This document shows, piece by piece, positions 55,562 to 63,537 of a stretch of 64,000 nucleotides of DNA. The notes below the pieces were generated by a model. The model made no database searches, was not told the origin of the DNA, and was given only the letters and a program-made list of their open reading frames with translations. The stretch lies in the NCBI GenBank assembly GCA_963819755.1, contig CAWFXB010000002.1, positions 1,116,001 to 1,180,000 on the forward strand, in the 5' to 3' direction. The translations under genes and the position numbers were made by a program. Origin of the DNA: VRUE01 sp963819755. GTDB taxonomy: Bacteria; Actinomycetota; Thermoleophilia; Solirubrobacterales; 70-9. Position 1 is the first letter of the stretch. Each line of letters starts with the position of its first letter.

Positions 55562-56350
55562 ATGTACCCGGAGATCACCCTCGGCCCGCTGACCCTGCAG
55601 ACCTTCGGCCTGATGTTCGCGCTCGCCTTCCTCGCTGCCGGGGCGCTGATCGCCAAGCGGCTGAGGGAGATCGGCAAGCCGGTCGACTGGGCCTATGAGG
55701 TCGGCTTCGCGGCCCTGATCGGCGGCGTCGTCGGCTCGCGCCTCTACTTCATCGTCCAGAACTACGACAGCGTCAAGGACGATCTGCTCGGCAACCTCTT
55801 CGGCGGCTCGGGACTGGTCTGGTACGGCGGCGCGATCGGCGGCGCGCTGGCCGTCCTCGCCTGGGCTTGGTACCGCGACTTCCTCCGCCTGGCCCTGCTC
55901 GACCTGGTGGCGCCGGCGCTCGCCCTCGGCTACGCGATCGGTCGGATCGGCTGCCAGCTCTCCGGCGACGGGGACTACGGCAAGCCGTGGAACGGGCCCT
56001 GGGCGATGTCCTACCCCGACGGCACCGTCCCCACCGACCGCACCGTCCACCCGACCCCGATCTACGAGACGCTGGCGATGGGGCTGGGCGCCTGGATGCT
56101 GTGGCAGCTGCGCGACCGCTTCCGTACTGGCGTGTTGTTTGCGGCCTACCTCGTATACGCCGGCACCGAGCGCTTTCTGGTCGAGTTCCTCAGGCGTAAC
56201 AGCGACGCCGCCCTCGGTCTTACCGGCCCTCAGCTGGAGAGCCTTGCAATGATGCTCGCTGGCGTTGTCTGGATCTGCGTGGTGAGGCAGCGACACGGGA
56301 CCCTGTCTCGCGAAGCGGCTGTTAATCTTGCGCAAAATACTTTGAGTTAA
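55562..56350 (+). CDS. lgt: prolipoprotein diacylglyceryl transferase
   Basis: Attaches diacylglycerol to the lipobox Cys of lipoproteins in the membrane. 262 residues, ~7 hydrophobic helices. Family signatures: GALIGGVVGSRLYFIVQNY-type region, SGLVWYGGAIGGALAVL, AIGRIGCQLSGDGDYG (the Lgt signature with the conserved Arg) and HPTPIYETLAMGLGAWML. Short spacing to argF suggests one transcript with prmC and lysS downstream. Confidence 0.95.
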   Translation: MYPEITLGPLTLQTFGLMFALAFLAAGALIAKRLREIGKPVDWAYEVGFAALIGGVVGSRLYFIVQNYDSVKDDLLGNLFGGSGLVWYGGAIGGALAVLAWAWYRDFLRLALLDLVAPALALGYAIGRIGCQLSGDGDYGKPWNGPWAMSYPDGTVPTDRTVHPTPIYETLAMGLGAWMLWQLRDRFRTGVLFAAYLVYAGTERFLVEFLRRNSDAALGLTGPQLESLAMMLAGVVWICVVRQRHGTLSREAAVNLAQNTLS

Positions 56351-56366
56351 AAGGGAGGCGAGTGGA

Positions 56367-57212
56367 GTGGACGCAGTAGAGACCGGTAGCGGGGGTGTTG
56401 CGGACGCCGCGACGGTCGGCGAGCTGCTCGAGACCGCGACGGAGACGATTGCGGCGGCGGGTTGCGAGGACCCGGCCGGCGACGCCGCGGCGCTTGTCGC
56501 CAACGCGCTCGGGATCAGCGTCGAGGAGCTGTCTCGCGACGGTTCCGGGGAGGCTTCGCCGGAGCTGGTCGCGGCGATCGAGGCGGCAGTTGCCCGCCGC
56601 GCCGACCACGAGCCGCTGGCCTATGTGCTCGAACGCGCCCCCTTCCGCGACCTCCAGATCCACGTCGACCCGCGGGTGCTCTGGCCGCGACGCGAGACTG
56701 AGCTGCTGGTCGAGGTCGGGACCGAACTGCCGCAGGGCGCCCGCGTGCACGAGGTCGGCACCGGCTCAGGCGCGATCGCCCTGGCGCTGCTCTCCGAGCG
56801 CCCGGACCTACGCATCACCGCTTCGGACCTCTCGCCGGAAGCGGCTGAAGCCGCCCGCGAGAACGCCGAGCGACTCGGCCTCGATCTCGAGGTCAGCGTC
56901 GCCGAAGGCTTGCCCGGCGGACTGGAGGGTGTCGACCTCGTCATCGCCAACCTGCCCTATGTCACCGACGAGACGATCGACGAGCGCTCGCCGGAGATCA
57001 AGCGCGAGCCCCGGATCGCCGTCACCGGTAACTGCGGGGCCGACGGGCTGGGCGTGATCCGCGGCCTGATCGAGGAAACGCCGAGCGGTTGGAAGCTGGC
57101 GATGGAGCACGACACGCACCATGGGCCGGCGATGCGCGAGATGCTGCGCGACGCGACTACTATGCGCGACTACATGGGTGGTGAGCGGGTAACCGTCGGC
57201 GTCGCGCCGTGA
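56367..57212 (+). CDS. prmC: release-factor glutamine methyltransferase
   Basis: Methylates the GGQ glutamine of RF1/RF2. 281 residues: N-terminal helical part with ISVEELSRDG, EPLAYVLERAPFRDLQIHVD, then RRETELLVEVG, HEVGTGSGAIALALLSERPD (SAM) and the active-site loop VIANLPYVTDETI. The loop is NLPY where most PrmC have NPPY; NLPY remains a functional variant in other N-methyltransferases. GTG start (56367) after GGGAGGCG. Followed four bases later by lysS. Confidence 0.93.
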   Translation: MDAVETGSGGVADAATVGELLETATETIAAAGCEDPAGDAAALVANALGISVEELSRDGSGEASPELVAAIEAAVARRADHEPLAYVLERAPFRDLQIHVDPRVLWPRRETELLVEVGTELPQGARVHEVGTGSGAIALALLSERPDLRITASDLSPEAAEAARENAERLGLDLEVSVAEGLPGGLEGVDLVIANLPYVTDETIDERSPEIKREPRIAVTGNCGADGLGVIRGLIEETPSGWKLAMEHDTHHGPAMREMLRDATTMRDYMGGERVTVGVAP

Positions 57213-57216
57213 GCAG

Positions 57217-58689
57217 TTGAGCGCGGAGGAGCGCCTGGCGAAGGTCGAGCGGCTGCGGTCCGAAGGGATCGAGCCCTTCCCCTTCTCCTTTCCGGATCGC
57301 GACAAGATCGCGGCGATCCTCGAGGTGCACGACCCGACTGAGCTGGGCGAGGGCGAGCACGGTGAGTTCTCCTACCGGATAGCCGGCCGGGTGACGGGCC
57401 AGCGCGGTCACGGCAAGACGACCTTCTTCGACGTTCGCGACCTGACCGGCACGATCCAGGCCTACGCTCGTGTCGACGCGCTCGGCCAGGAGGCTTTCGA
57501 CCGGGTTGAAGACCTCGACATCGGTGACCTGGTCGGGGTCGAGGGCGACCTCTACGTGACCAAACGGGGCCAGCTTGCGATCGAGGTGCGCGAGTGCACC
57601 CTGCTGGCCAAGGCGCTGCGCGACCCGCCCGACCTCTTCCACGGCATCTCCGATCCCGAGGTCCGCTACCGCCAGCGCGAGCTCGACCTGATGGCGAACG
57701 AGCGCTCGCGCGAGATCTTCAAGCTGCGCGCCGAGGTCGTGAAGGCGATCCGCGACCATCTCGACGAGCGCGACTACGTCGAGATGGAAACGCCGATCCT
57801 GCAGCGGATGACCGGCGGCGCGGCGGCGCGCCCGTTCAAAACCCACCACAACGCGCTCGACCGCCACCTCTTCCTGCGGATCGCGACCGAGCTGTACTTG
57901 AAGCGGGCGATCGTCGGCGGCTTCGAGAACGTCTACGAGCTGGGCAGGTTCTTCCGCAACGAGGGGATGTCGCCCCAGCACAACCCCGAGTTCACGATGC
58001 TCGAGTGGTTCGTCAGCGGCGTCGACTACCACGGCGTGATGGACGTGGCGGAGGGGATCGTCTCCGACGTCGCCCAGCGCGTGCTCGGCACGACAAAGGT
58101 CGAGCGCGACGGCGAGACGATCGACCTGGCGCCGCCCTGGCCGCGGCTGCGGCTGCAGGACCTGCTGCTGGAGGAGACCGGCGTGGACATCACCAAGGCC
58201 AGCCGTGACGAGCTGGCCGAGATCGCCGGCGACGACGCCGAGCCCGACGACGACTGGGCGGCGCTCGTCGACACCCTGCAGGGCAAGCTGATCGAGCCGA
58301 AGCTGATCCAGCCGACCTTCATCATCGACCTGCCGCTGGCGATCTGGCCGCTGGTCAAGCCGGTGCCCGAGCATCCGCAGCTGCTGGCGGCGTCCTTCGA
58401 CGGGATCGTCGCCGGGATGGAGATCACCGGTGGTGGCACCGACGTCAACGACCCGATCGAACAGCGCCGTCACTTCGTCGAACAGCGCGAACGGCAGGAG
58501 TCGGGGGCGGAGGAGACGCCGCACGAGCACGACGAGGAGTTCGTGCGGGCGCTCGAATACGGGATGTTGACGGCGAGTGGCTCCGGCCTCGGCGTCGACC
58601 GCCTGATGATGATCCTCAGCGGTGCCAAGACCCTGCGCGACGTAATCCTCTTTCCCTCGATGCGCGAGGCACCGGGCGAGGGCGCTTAG
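57217..58689 (+). CDS. lysS: class II lysyl-tRNA synthetase
   Basis: 490 residues: OB-fold anticodon domain (RIAGRVTGQRGHGKTTFFDV, GDLVGVEGDLYVTKRGQLAI), then class II motifs 1-3: RYRQRELDLMANERSREIF, FRNEGMSPQHNPEFTMLEW, SGSGLGVDRLMMILSG. Charges tRNA-Lys; the tRNA-Lys of this window is 50 kb away, next to the first element. TTG start. Its stop overlaps the convergent CDF gene by four bases. Confidence 0.97.
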   Translation: MSAEERLAKVERLRSEGIEPFPFSFPDRDKIAAILEVHDPTELGEGEHGEFSYRIAGRVTGQRGHGKTTFFDVRDLTGTIQAYARVDALGQEAFDRVEDLDIGDLVGVEGDLYVTKRGQLAIEVRECTLLAKALRDPPDLFHGISDPEVRYRQRELDLMANERSREIFKLRAEVVKAIRDHLDERDYVEMETPILQRMTGGAAARPFKTHHNALDRHLFLRIATELYLKRAIVGGFENVYELGRFFRNEGMSPQHNPEFTMLEWFVSGVDYHGVMDVAEGIVSDVAQRVLGTTKVERDGETIDLAPPWPRLRLQDLLLEETGVDITKASRDELAEIAGDDAEPDDDWAALVDTLQGKLIEPKLIQPTFIIDLPLAIWPLVKPVPEHPQLLAASFDGIVAGMEITGGGTDVNDPIEQRRHFVEQRERQESGAEETPHEHDEEFVRALEYGMLTASGSGLGVDRLMMILSGAKTLRDVILFPSMREAPGEGA

Positions 58690-59588
58690 TTCTCGATCTG
58701 GACGAGGCGCTTGGGCTCGTGCTCGACCTGCAGCGTCGTGTGGTGGATGCCGAACTCGCGCTCGATCAGCTCGGCGAGCTCGAGGCGGGCGCGGTGACAG
58801 TCGGCGTCGGGCTCGACGGTGACGTGCGCCGAGAGCGCCGGGAACTCCGACGTCACCTCCCAGACGTGCAGGTCGTGGACCTCGACGATGCCCGGCTGGG
58901 CGGCCATCAGCCGGCCGATCCGGTCGGGGTCGATTCCCTTGGGCGAGGCCTCGAGGAAGATCCGTCCCGATTCGCGCAGCAGGCCTGAGGCCGAGCGCAG
59001 CATCAGGCCGGCGACCAGCAGCGAGGCGATCGCGTCGGCCTGGTCGAAGCCGGTCAGCAGGATCACCACGGCTGCGATCGCGGTGCCGGCGAAGGCGTAG
59101 AGGTCGGTGAGCAGATGCTGGAAGCTGCCCTCGACGTTGAGGCTCTGGCGGTTGGCTTTCGCGAGGGTGGCCGTCGCCGCCAGGTTGACGACGATCCCGG
59201 CCAGGGCTACGACGAGGATCAGGACGCCGTCGACGGCGGGGGGATCGAAGAGCCGCCGCACGGCCTCGATCGCGATGATCGTCGCCAGCACCAGCAGGGT
59301 GACCCCGTTCGCCTGGGCGGAGAGGATCTCGACCCGTTTGAAGCCGAAGGTCATGCGCCCCTCGGCGGGGCGGGCGGCCAGTCGGATGGCGACCAGCGAG
59401 AGGCCGATCGCAGCCGCGTCGGTGAGCATGTGCGCGGCGTCGGAGAGCAGCGCCAGCGAGTTGGCGACGATCCCCGTCACCACCTCGGCCGCCATGAAGC
59501 CGAGGATCAGGACGAGGGCGATCGTCAGCTTGCCGCGGTCGGCGTCGGCCGAGGCGCCGTGACTGTGGCCGGCGTGGGAGTGGCTCAT
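58686..59588 (-). CDS. cation diffusion facilitator (zinc/cobalt/cadmium exporter)
   Basis: 300 residues, His-rich N-terminus (SHSHAGHSHG), about six helices with metal-site motifs LLSDAAHMLTDAAAIG (HxxxD) and DLYAFAGTAIAAVVIL, and a C-terminal metallochaperone-like domain (VHDLHVWEVTSEFPALSAHV). Exports divalent cations, most likely zinc. Related to ZitB/CzcD. Confidence 0.93.
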   Translation of the reverse strand: MSHSHAGHSHGASADADRGKLTIALVLILGFMAAEVVTGIVANSLALLSDAAHMLTDAAAIGLSLVAIRLAARPAEGRMTFGFKRVEILSAQANGVTLLVLATIIAIEAVRRLFDPPAVDGVLILVVALAGIVVNLAATATLAKANRQSLNVEGSFQHLLTDLYAFAGTAIAAVVILLTGFDQADAIASLLVAGLMLRSASGLLRESGRIFLEASPKGIDPDRIGRLMAAQPGIVEVHDLHVWEVTSEFPALSAHVTVEPDADCHRARLELAELIEREFGIHHTTLQVEHEPKRLVQIEN

Positions 59589-59619
59589 CTCTGACCTATC
59601 GTAAGAGCCGCGCCGCGGT

Positions 59620-60387
59620 TCAGAAAGCCGCGTGGAGCATGCCGCCGTCGATCGGGATCACCGTGCCGGTGATGTAGGCGGCGCGAGCGGAGCAGAGGAA
59701 GGCGACCAGGTCGCCGTACTCCTCGGGCCGGCCGAGGCGCCCGGCGGGGACGTCGCGCTGGGCGGCGGCCTCCGCGGCCTCGATCGAGCCGTAGTTGGAG
59801 GCGAGCCGTTCGGTCGCGAAGCGGCCGGTGGCGACGGTGTTGACGGTGATCCCGTCCGCGGCGACCTCGCGCGCGAGGGTCTTGAGGAAGCCGACCGCGG
59901 CCATGCGGTGGGTGTTGGAGAGGTTGAGGCCGGCGATCGGCTCGCGGGTCGAGCTGGAGCCGACGTTGACGACCCGTCCCCAGCCGCGTTCCTGCATGCC
60001 GGGGACGATGGCGCCGGCGAGCACGCGCGGGGCGAGGACGAGCGAGCGGTAGGCGAGCTGCCAGTCGTCCGGGTCGTGCATCAGCGAGGTGCCGAGCGGT
60101 GGCCCGCCGGTGTTGGTGATGAGGATGTCGAGCGGCCCCAGCGCCACCTCGACCTCGGCGGGGAGCTCGGCGAGGCGATCGAGGTCGGTCGCGTCGGCGA
60201 CGAAGGGGGCGACCTCTCCATCGATCGTCGCGGCCGCCTCCTCGGCGCGCCCCTGCGAGCGGCTGGTGACGGCGACCCGCCCGCCTTCGCGAGCGAGAGC
60301 CTCGGCGATTCCCTGCCCGATCCCCTGGCTGGCGCCCATCACCAGCGCAACCCGCCCGTTCAGACCAAGGTCCACGCCCGCCGCCAA
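59620..60387 (-). CDS. SDR-family oxidoreductase lacking the usual Tyr/Lys pair
   Basis: 255 residues with the NAD(P) motif LVMGASQGIGQGIAEALARE, ITNTGGPPLG (in place of NNAG), and VNVGSSSTREPIAGLNLSNT. At the catalytic YxxxK position the sequence is LSNTHRMAAVGFLKTLA, so Tyr and Lys appear replaced by Ser and Arg. This matches an atypical FabG-like group already seen in many genomes; the enzyme may still act on an unusual substrate. Confidence 0.85.
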   Translation of the reverse strand: MAAGVDLGLNGRVALVMGASQGIGQGIAEALAREGGRVAVTSRSQGRAEEAAATIDGEVAPFVADATDLDRLAELPAEVEVALGPLDILITNTGGPPLGTSLMHDPDDWQLAYRSLVLAPRVLAGAIVPGMQERGWGRVVNVGSSSTREPIAGLNLSNTHRMAAVGFLKTLAREVAADGITVNTVATGRFATERLASNYGSIEAAEAAAQRDVPAGRLGRPEEYGDLVAFLCSARAAYITGTVIPIDGGMLHAAF

Positions 60388-60426
60388 TGCTCGAACTGCT
60401 TCACGCCGATAAAGTAACCGAGCAGG

Positions 60427-60522
60427 GCGCCCGTAGCTCAGTGGTCAACGGTCCCTTCACGGGGACCAAAGAGCGTCGGTCTTTCAAGCCGAAGGTCGCG
60501 AGTTCGATTCTCGTCGGGCGCA
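60427..60522 (+). tRNA. tRNA-like gene with hairpin insertion in the D-loop (anticodon TTC)
   Basis: Acceptor GCGCCCG/CGGGCGC, D-stem GCTC/GAGC, anticodon stem TCGGT/GCCGA with loop CTTTCAA (anticodon TTC, Glu), T-arm with loop TTCGATT and discriminator A are all present. The D-loop, however, is 31 bases rather than 8-11: it contains GGTCCC-TTCACG-GGGACC, a hairpin resembling a second anticodon arm. The body (GCGCCCGTAGCTCAGTGG...AGAGC) looks more like tRNA-Arg than tRNA-Glu. Identity and function are therefore uncertain; it may be a chimera left by element integration. Confidence 0.6.
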
Positions 60523-60639
60523 TTCCGCAGGGTTCCAGGGAAGACCGGGTTCTTCCCATGCTAGAGCCGGATGCTCGGCTTGCGCCTCGAATCACGTTCC
60601 GCGCCCTTCCCGGCGATTCCCGGGCGTTCCGCGAGGTCG

Positions 60640-60659
60640 TGGTCTCATCTTGGTCTCAT
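60640..60659 (+). repeat. tandem 9-base boxes, possible integrase arm sites
   Basis: TGGTCTCAT at 60640-60648 and again at 60651-60659, two bases apart; an inverted copy (ATGAGACCA) is at 61807-61815. Paired short direct repeats near a tRNA end are typical of tyrosine-recombinase arm sites, but binding is unproven. Confidence 0.45.
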
Positions 60660-60733
60660 TTCAAGGCCAGGTGTGGTGGTCCGCGTGCCGCTGACGACTA
60701 GGGAGCCGCGCCAGCTCTTAGGCTGCGGCAATC

Positions 60734-60940
60734 GTGAACGCCGCCGAGAAGAAAGCCCGAGCCGACGTGCGTCGCCTCCAATTCGCGTTTGAGAAAGCAC
60801 AGAGCCAGCGAGACAGGGCCAGCGCCGAGCGCCGCAAAGGCTTCGAGCGGGCCCGGAAGGCAGGCTTCTCGACGCGCGACATAGCCGCCGAGACCGGTCT
60901 GCACCACAGCCGCGTCGCCGAAATCCTTCACGGCAAATAG
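60734..60940 (+). CDS. small helix-turn-helix protein
   Basis: 68 residues from a GTG at 60734: a charged helical N-terminus (KARADVRRLQFAFEKAQSQR) then ARKAGFSTRDIAAETGLHHS and RVAEILHG, a short HTH similar to those in resolvase-like and sigma-like proteins. Probably DNA-binding. First gene after the tRNA-like gene, followed by the 18-bp palindrome at 60946. Confidence 0.75.
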   Translation: MNAAEKKARADVRRLQFAFEKAQSQRDRASAERRKGFERARKAGFSTRDIAAETGLHHSRVAEILHGK

Positions 60941-60945
60941 ACAAG

Positions 60946-61029
60946 CTGTCGGGGTACCCCGACACTTCTGCTAAGGTCGGCAACGACCACAAGAGCGACG
61001 GCCCGCCGTGCGCGAACACGACGGGCCGT
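60946..61029 (+). promoter_or_regulatory. 18-bp palindrome and leader hairpin before the element operon
   Basis: TGTCGGGGTACCCCGACA at 60946-60963 is a perfect palindrome, with a TAAGGT -10-like element just downstream (60971). A second stem, GACGGCCCG (60996-61004) with CGGGCCGTC (61021-61029), lies in the leader before AGGAGG (61039). The first looks like a repressor operator, perhaps for the xre gene; the second may shape translation or terminate early. Confidence 0.65.
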
Positions 61030-61055
61030 CTGAGACACAGGAGGTATGAGCTCCC

Positions 61056-61340
61056 ATGTCCTGCGACCACCCTACGGATTGCGCAGAGCGCGGTCCCGCT
61101 GCCGAGGACGCCAAGGCAGAGCGCCTCGTCTTGGCTTTTCTCCTCGAAGAACACCCAGCCCAACTGACGATCCCGGAGGTCTCGCGAGCGCTGAACGCCC
61201 ACCCAGAGGGCTTCAGCAGCGCAGATGCTGTCGAGCGTGCCATTCGAGAACTCAACGGCGCTGGTCTCCTGAGCTGTCCAAGCGGCTTGGCCATGCCCAC
61301 TCGGGCAGCTCTCTACTTCGCCCGCCTGGAGGACGAGTGA
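61056..61340 (+). CDS. small winged-helix-like protein
   Basis: 94 residues from the ATG at 61056, preceded by AGGAGG at 61039-61044 (somewhat far). AERLVLAFLLEEHPAQLTIP followed by EVSRALN and ADAVERAIRELNGAGLLSCP is the pattern of a winged helix domain. Its stop overlaps the xre ATG, so both are from one message. Confidence 0.7.
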   Translation: MSCDHPTDCAERGPAAEDAKAERLVLAFLLEEHPAQLTIPEVSRALNAHPEGFSSADAVERAIRELNGAGLLSCPSGLAMPTRAALYFARLEDE

Positions 61341-61759
61341 TGGCCGGCTCGATGGAAGTCGCCAGGCAATTTGGCCTCACCTTGCGCCGACTCCGCAAGG
61401 AGGCCAAGCTGAGCCAGGAACAGCTCGGCCAGCTCGCCTCCCTTCACAGAACGGAGATCGGGTTACTTGAGCGTGGCGCGCGCATCCCTCGCATAGACAC
61501 GATCATCAAGCTCGCGACGGCCCTTGACGTGCCCGCCGCTCGCCTTCTGATTGGGATCGAGTGGACGCCCGGCACCGCAGAGCCCGGCACGTTCGAGATC
61601 TCTCCGCGCATTGTTCGGCACAACGAGTTGATGGAGCGCGCCGCAGAGTTGCGGGCGGGACAAACGGAGGTCGTGGACGCTGCCCAGCTCGTGCGCGAAG
61701 CGCGCGACGAGATGGCGGAGCGCACGGAGAGCTGGGAAGAGCCGGAGAAGGATGAGTGA
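61340..61759 (+). CDS. xre-family transcriptional regulator
   Basis: 139 residues: GLTLRRLRKEAKLSQEQLGQ, LHRTEIGLLERGARIPRI and DTIIKLATALDVPAARLLIG make a clean Cro/C1 HTH. The second half (RIVRHNELMERAAELRAGQT) is charged and may oligomerise. Likely element repressor acting on the palindrome at 60946. Related in pattern to the wrecked xre at 6467. Confidence 0.9.
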   Translation: MAGSMEVARQFGLTLRRLRKEAKLSQEQLGQLASLHRTEIGLLERGARIPRIDTIIKLATALDVPAARLLIGIEWTPGTAEPGTFEISPRIVRHNELMERAAELRAGQTEVVDAAQLVREARDEMAERTESWEEPEKDE

Positions 61760-62147
61760 GCGGCTGAATTGGTCGCATCCATCCAAAGGCCAAAGGCAGA
61801 CCAAGAATGAGACCAAGCGCCCAGCCAAACACCAAAGAGCAACAGATCCAGGTGTTCTCAGAATCGAACCACGGCTCGCAGTAGCTTCAACCACGCAGCT
61901 ACTCAGACCCCTCCCAGCTACCAACCCCGAACACCCGACACACTGGGAACCCTCCGGTTCGACGCCTGAGCCGCGCCTTCCTGATCCACAAAGTCAGCAA
62001 GTAGATCGAGGCCGGTTTGCTCCGGGCGGCCGGCGGCCGATTGTGGCACGGCTGCGCCGTGCTGACGGCCGCTCGTATGGCCGCCCGGACCCCCTTGACC
62101 TTCGGTCTTCCGCCTACCTCGTATTGGGACTTTCTGCGATTCGGGCG
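61760..62147. other. non-coding interval with nested hairpin (62033-62072)
   Basis: About 390 bases without a convincing gene (a plus frame is open through it but its translation is disordered). At 62033-62072 GCGGCCG/CGGCCGC encloses CACGGC-TGC-GCCGTG. A single ATGAGACCA box at 61807 inverts the arm repeats. It may hold regulatory or recombination sites. Confidence 0.4.
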
Positions 62148-62378
62148 ATGCATTTCGCCAGTTCGAGCGACAGAGGGGGCGTGGACAGGAATACGCCCTC
62201 AGAGCCGACCCTCTTCACCGAGCGCACGCTTGCGGCCTACCTCCCAGTCTCGGACCGCACCATTCGCAACTGGATCAGGCGCGGTGAGCTGCCCAGCTAC
62301 AAGCTCGGAGCTGCAAGACGGATCGACCCCACCGATGTCGATGCCTTCCTTGAAGCCCGCCGGGAGGCAGCGGCGTGA
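62148..62378 (+). CDS. excisionase-like HTH protein
   Basis: 76 residues from the ATG at 62148 (or 65 from a GTG at 62181 with a GAGGGGG site). TLFTERTLAAYLPVSDRTIR, then NWIRRGELPSYKLGAARRID and PTDVDAFLEARRE is the MerR-like excisionase fold. Its stop overlaps the integrase GTG, the usual xis-int coupling. Confidence 0.88.
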   Translation: MHFASSSDRGGVDRNTPSEPTLFTERTLAAYLPVSDRTIRNWIRRGELPSYKLGAARRIDPTDVDAFLEARREAAA

Positions 62379-63470
62379 GGCACCGCGAGTCCCCGATCAA
62401 GCGCCGCAACCCATCGGGCGAGATCGTCTGGGTCGCCCGCTACACGGGCAGGGACGGTAAGCGCAAGGTCGCCAAACCGGTTTGGAACGGCCGCAAAGGC
62501 ACGTTCGCCAGAAAGCAGGAAGCCCAGCAGGCGATCGACGAGGCCTACGGAATCGCGGATCGCCCCGACACCCTTGGCGACTATGCAGCAACCTGGACCA
62601 AAAGGCATCCGCGCTCAGAACGGACGAACGACACGAATGATCACCGCATCTGCCGTGTCCTCGACGTGGAGATCGAGGGAGTGGCCCTCGAAGGACTGGC
62701 CACTGCGCGAGTTGCGTCGCCGCCACACGCTCGCCCTGGTCGACCACATGCTTCGGGTCGAAGGCAGAGCCACCACCGGAGCTGTCGGCATCCTGCGCGC
62801 CCTCTCGGCGATGGCCGAGGACGCGATTACCGATGAAGTGGCCGACCTCAACCCCTTCAAGGGAGTCCGCATCCGCGCCAGCGACCCGCGAGCCAAGAAG
62901 AAACGCCGCCCGATTCGCGTCTTCAGCTTCGAGGAAATGCACCGCTTCGCCAAGGCGGCCGGGGCCTACGAGGCGATGGTCCGCGTCTTCACCGACACGG
63001 GCATGAGGCTCGGTGAGGTCCTGCCCTTACGCTGCGAGGACTTCGACGGCGAGACGCTGAAGGTTCGCCGCACTGCCCATGAGGGGACGATTCTCGACGG
63101 CACCAAGACCGACCACGGCGAGCAAGACGCCGGCCGCGTAGTCCCTGTTCCCGCCACCCTCGCCTGGATGCTCGAAGCCCAGATCAACCTCAACGACCCC
63201 ACATGCGATTTCCTCTTCACGACCCCCACCGGCCGCATGTGGCGCGAGCGAAACTTTTACCGCGACGTCTGGAAGCCCGCCCAGACCGCCTCGGGTCTGG
63301 ACATCCGCCCCCACGAGTGTCGCCACAGCTACGTCACCCACCTCCGTGCCGCCGGCGTCAACGACGCCGACCTGGCTGAGATCGCAGGGCATCGCGTCGA
63401 GACGATGCTGGCGAGGTATGCACATCCTGTCGGGATCGGCTTCGAGGCGGTAAGAGCGACGATCAAGTGA
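62375..63470 (+). CDS. tyrosine recombinase (integrase), with a single-base frameshift
   Basis: Reads from a GTG at 62375 (RNPSGEIVWVARYTGRDGKR, SAM-like core-binding part) and breaks near 62688 after VLDVEIEGVALE; the rest (RELRRRHTLALVDHMLRV, then the catalytic domain) is in the next frame. The total length is one over a multiple of three, so one base is extra (GAAGGAC for GAAGAC). Catalytic residues are all visible: TGMRLGEVLPLRC (Arg), HECRHSYVTHLRAAGV (H-x-x-R), and GHRVETMLARYAH (Tyr). Either an assembly error or inactivation. Confidence 0.85.
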
Positions 63471-63484
63471 GAGGCGCCAGAGAC

Positions 63485-63517
63485 GTGCCCTCGCCAATTT
63501 TTCGCAGGCGAGGGCAC
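63485..63517. terminator. bidirectional hairpin terminator
   Basis: GTGCCCTCGCC (63485-63495) and GGCGAGGGCAC (63507-63517) form a perfect 11-bp stem with loop AATTTTTCGCA. It lies between the integrase and the convergent partial gene and can serve both. Confidence 0.85.
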
Positions 63518-63537
63518 GGATCATCTGCCGATCCTTC

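Larger units (their letters stand above)
60427..63517. mobile_element. second integrative element beside the tRNA-like gene
   Basis: From the tRNA-like gene to the terminator after the integrase: two HTH proteins, an xre repressor, an excisionase-like protein and a tyrosine recombinase, all on the plus strand. Repeated 9-base boxes near 60640-60659 look like recombinase arm sites. I could not find the other attachment site, so the right limit is approximate and the element may continue past the window end. Confidence 0.65.

Noticed and set aside
60440..60475. Selenocysteine tRNA suggested by a TCA triplet in the extra hairpin loop
   Set aside because: The hairpin has no standard seven-base loop, and the acceptor, D and variable arms do not have tRNA-Sec proportions.
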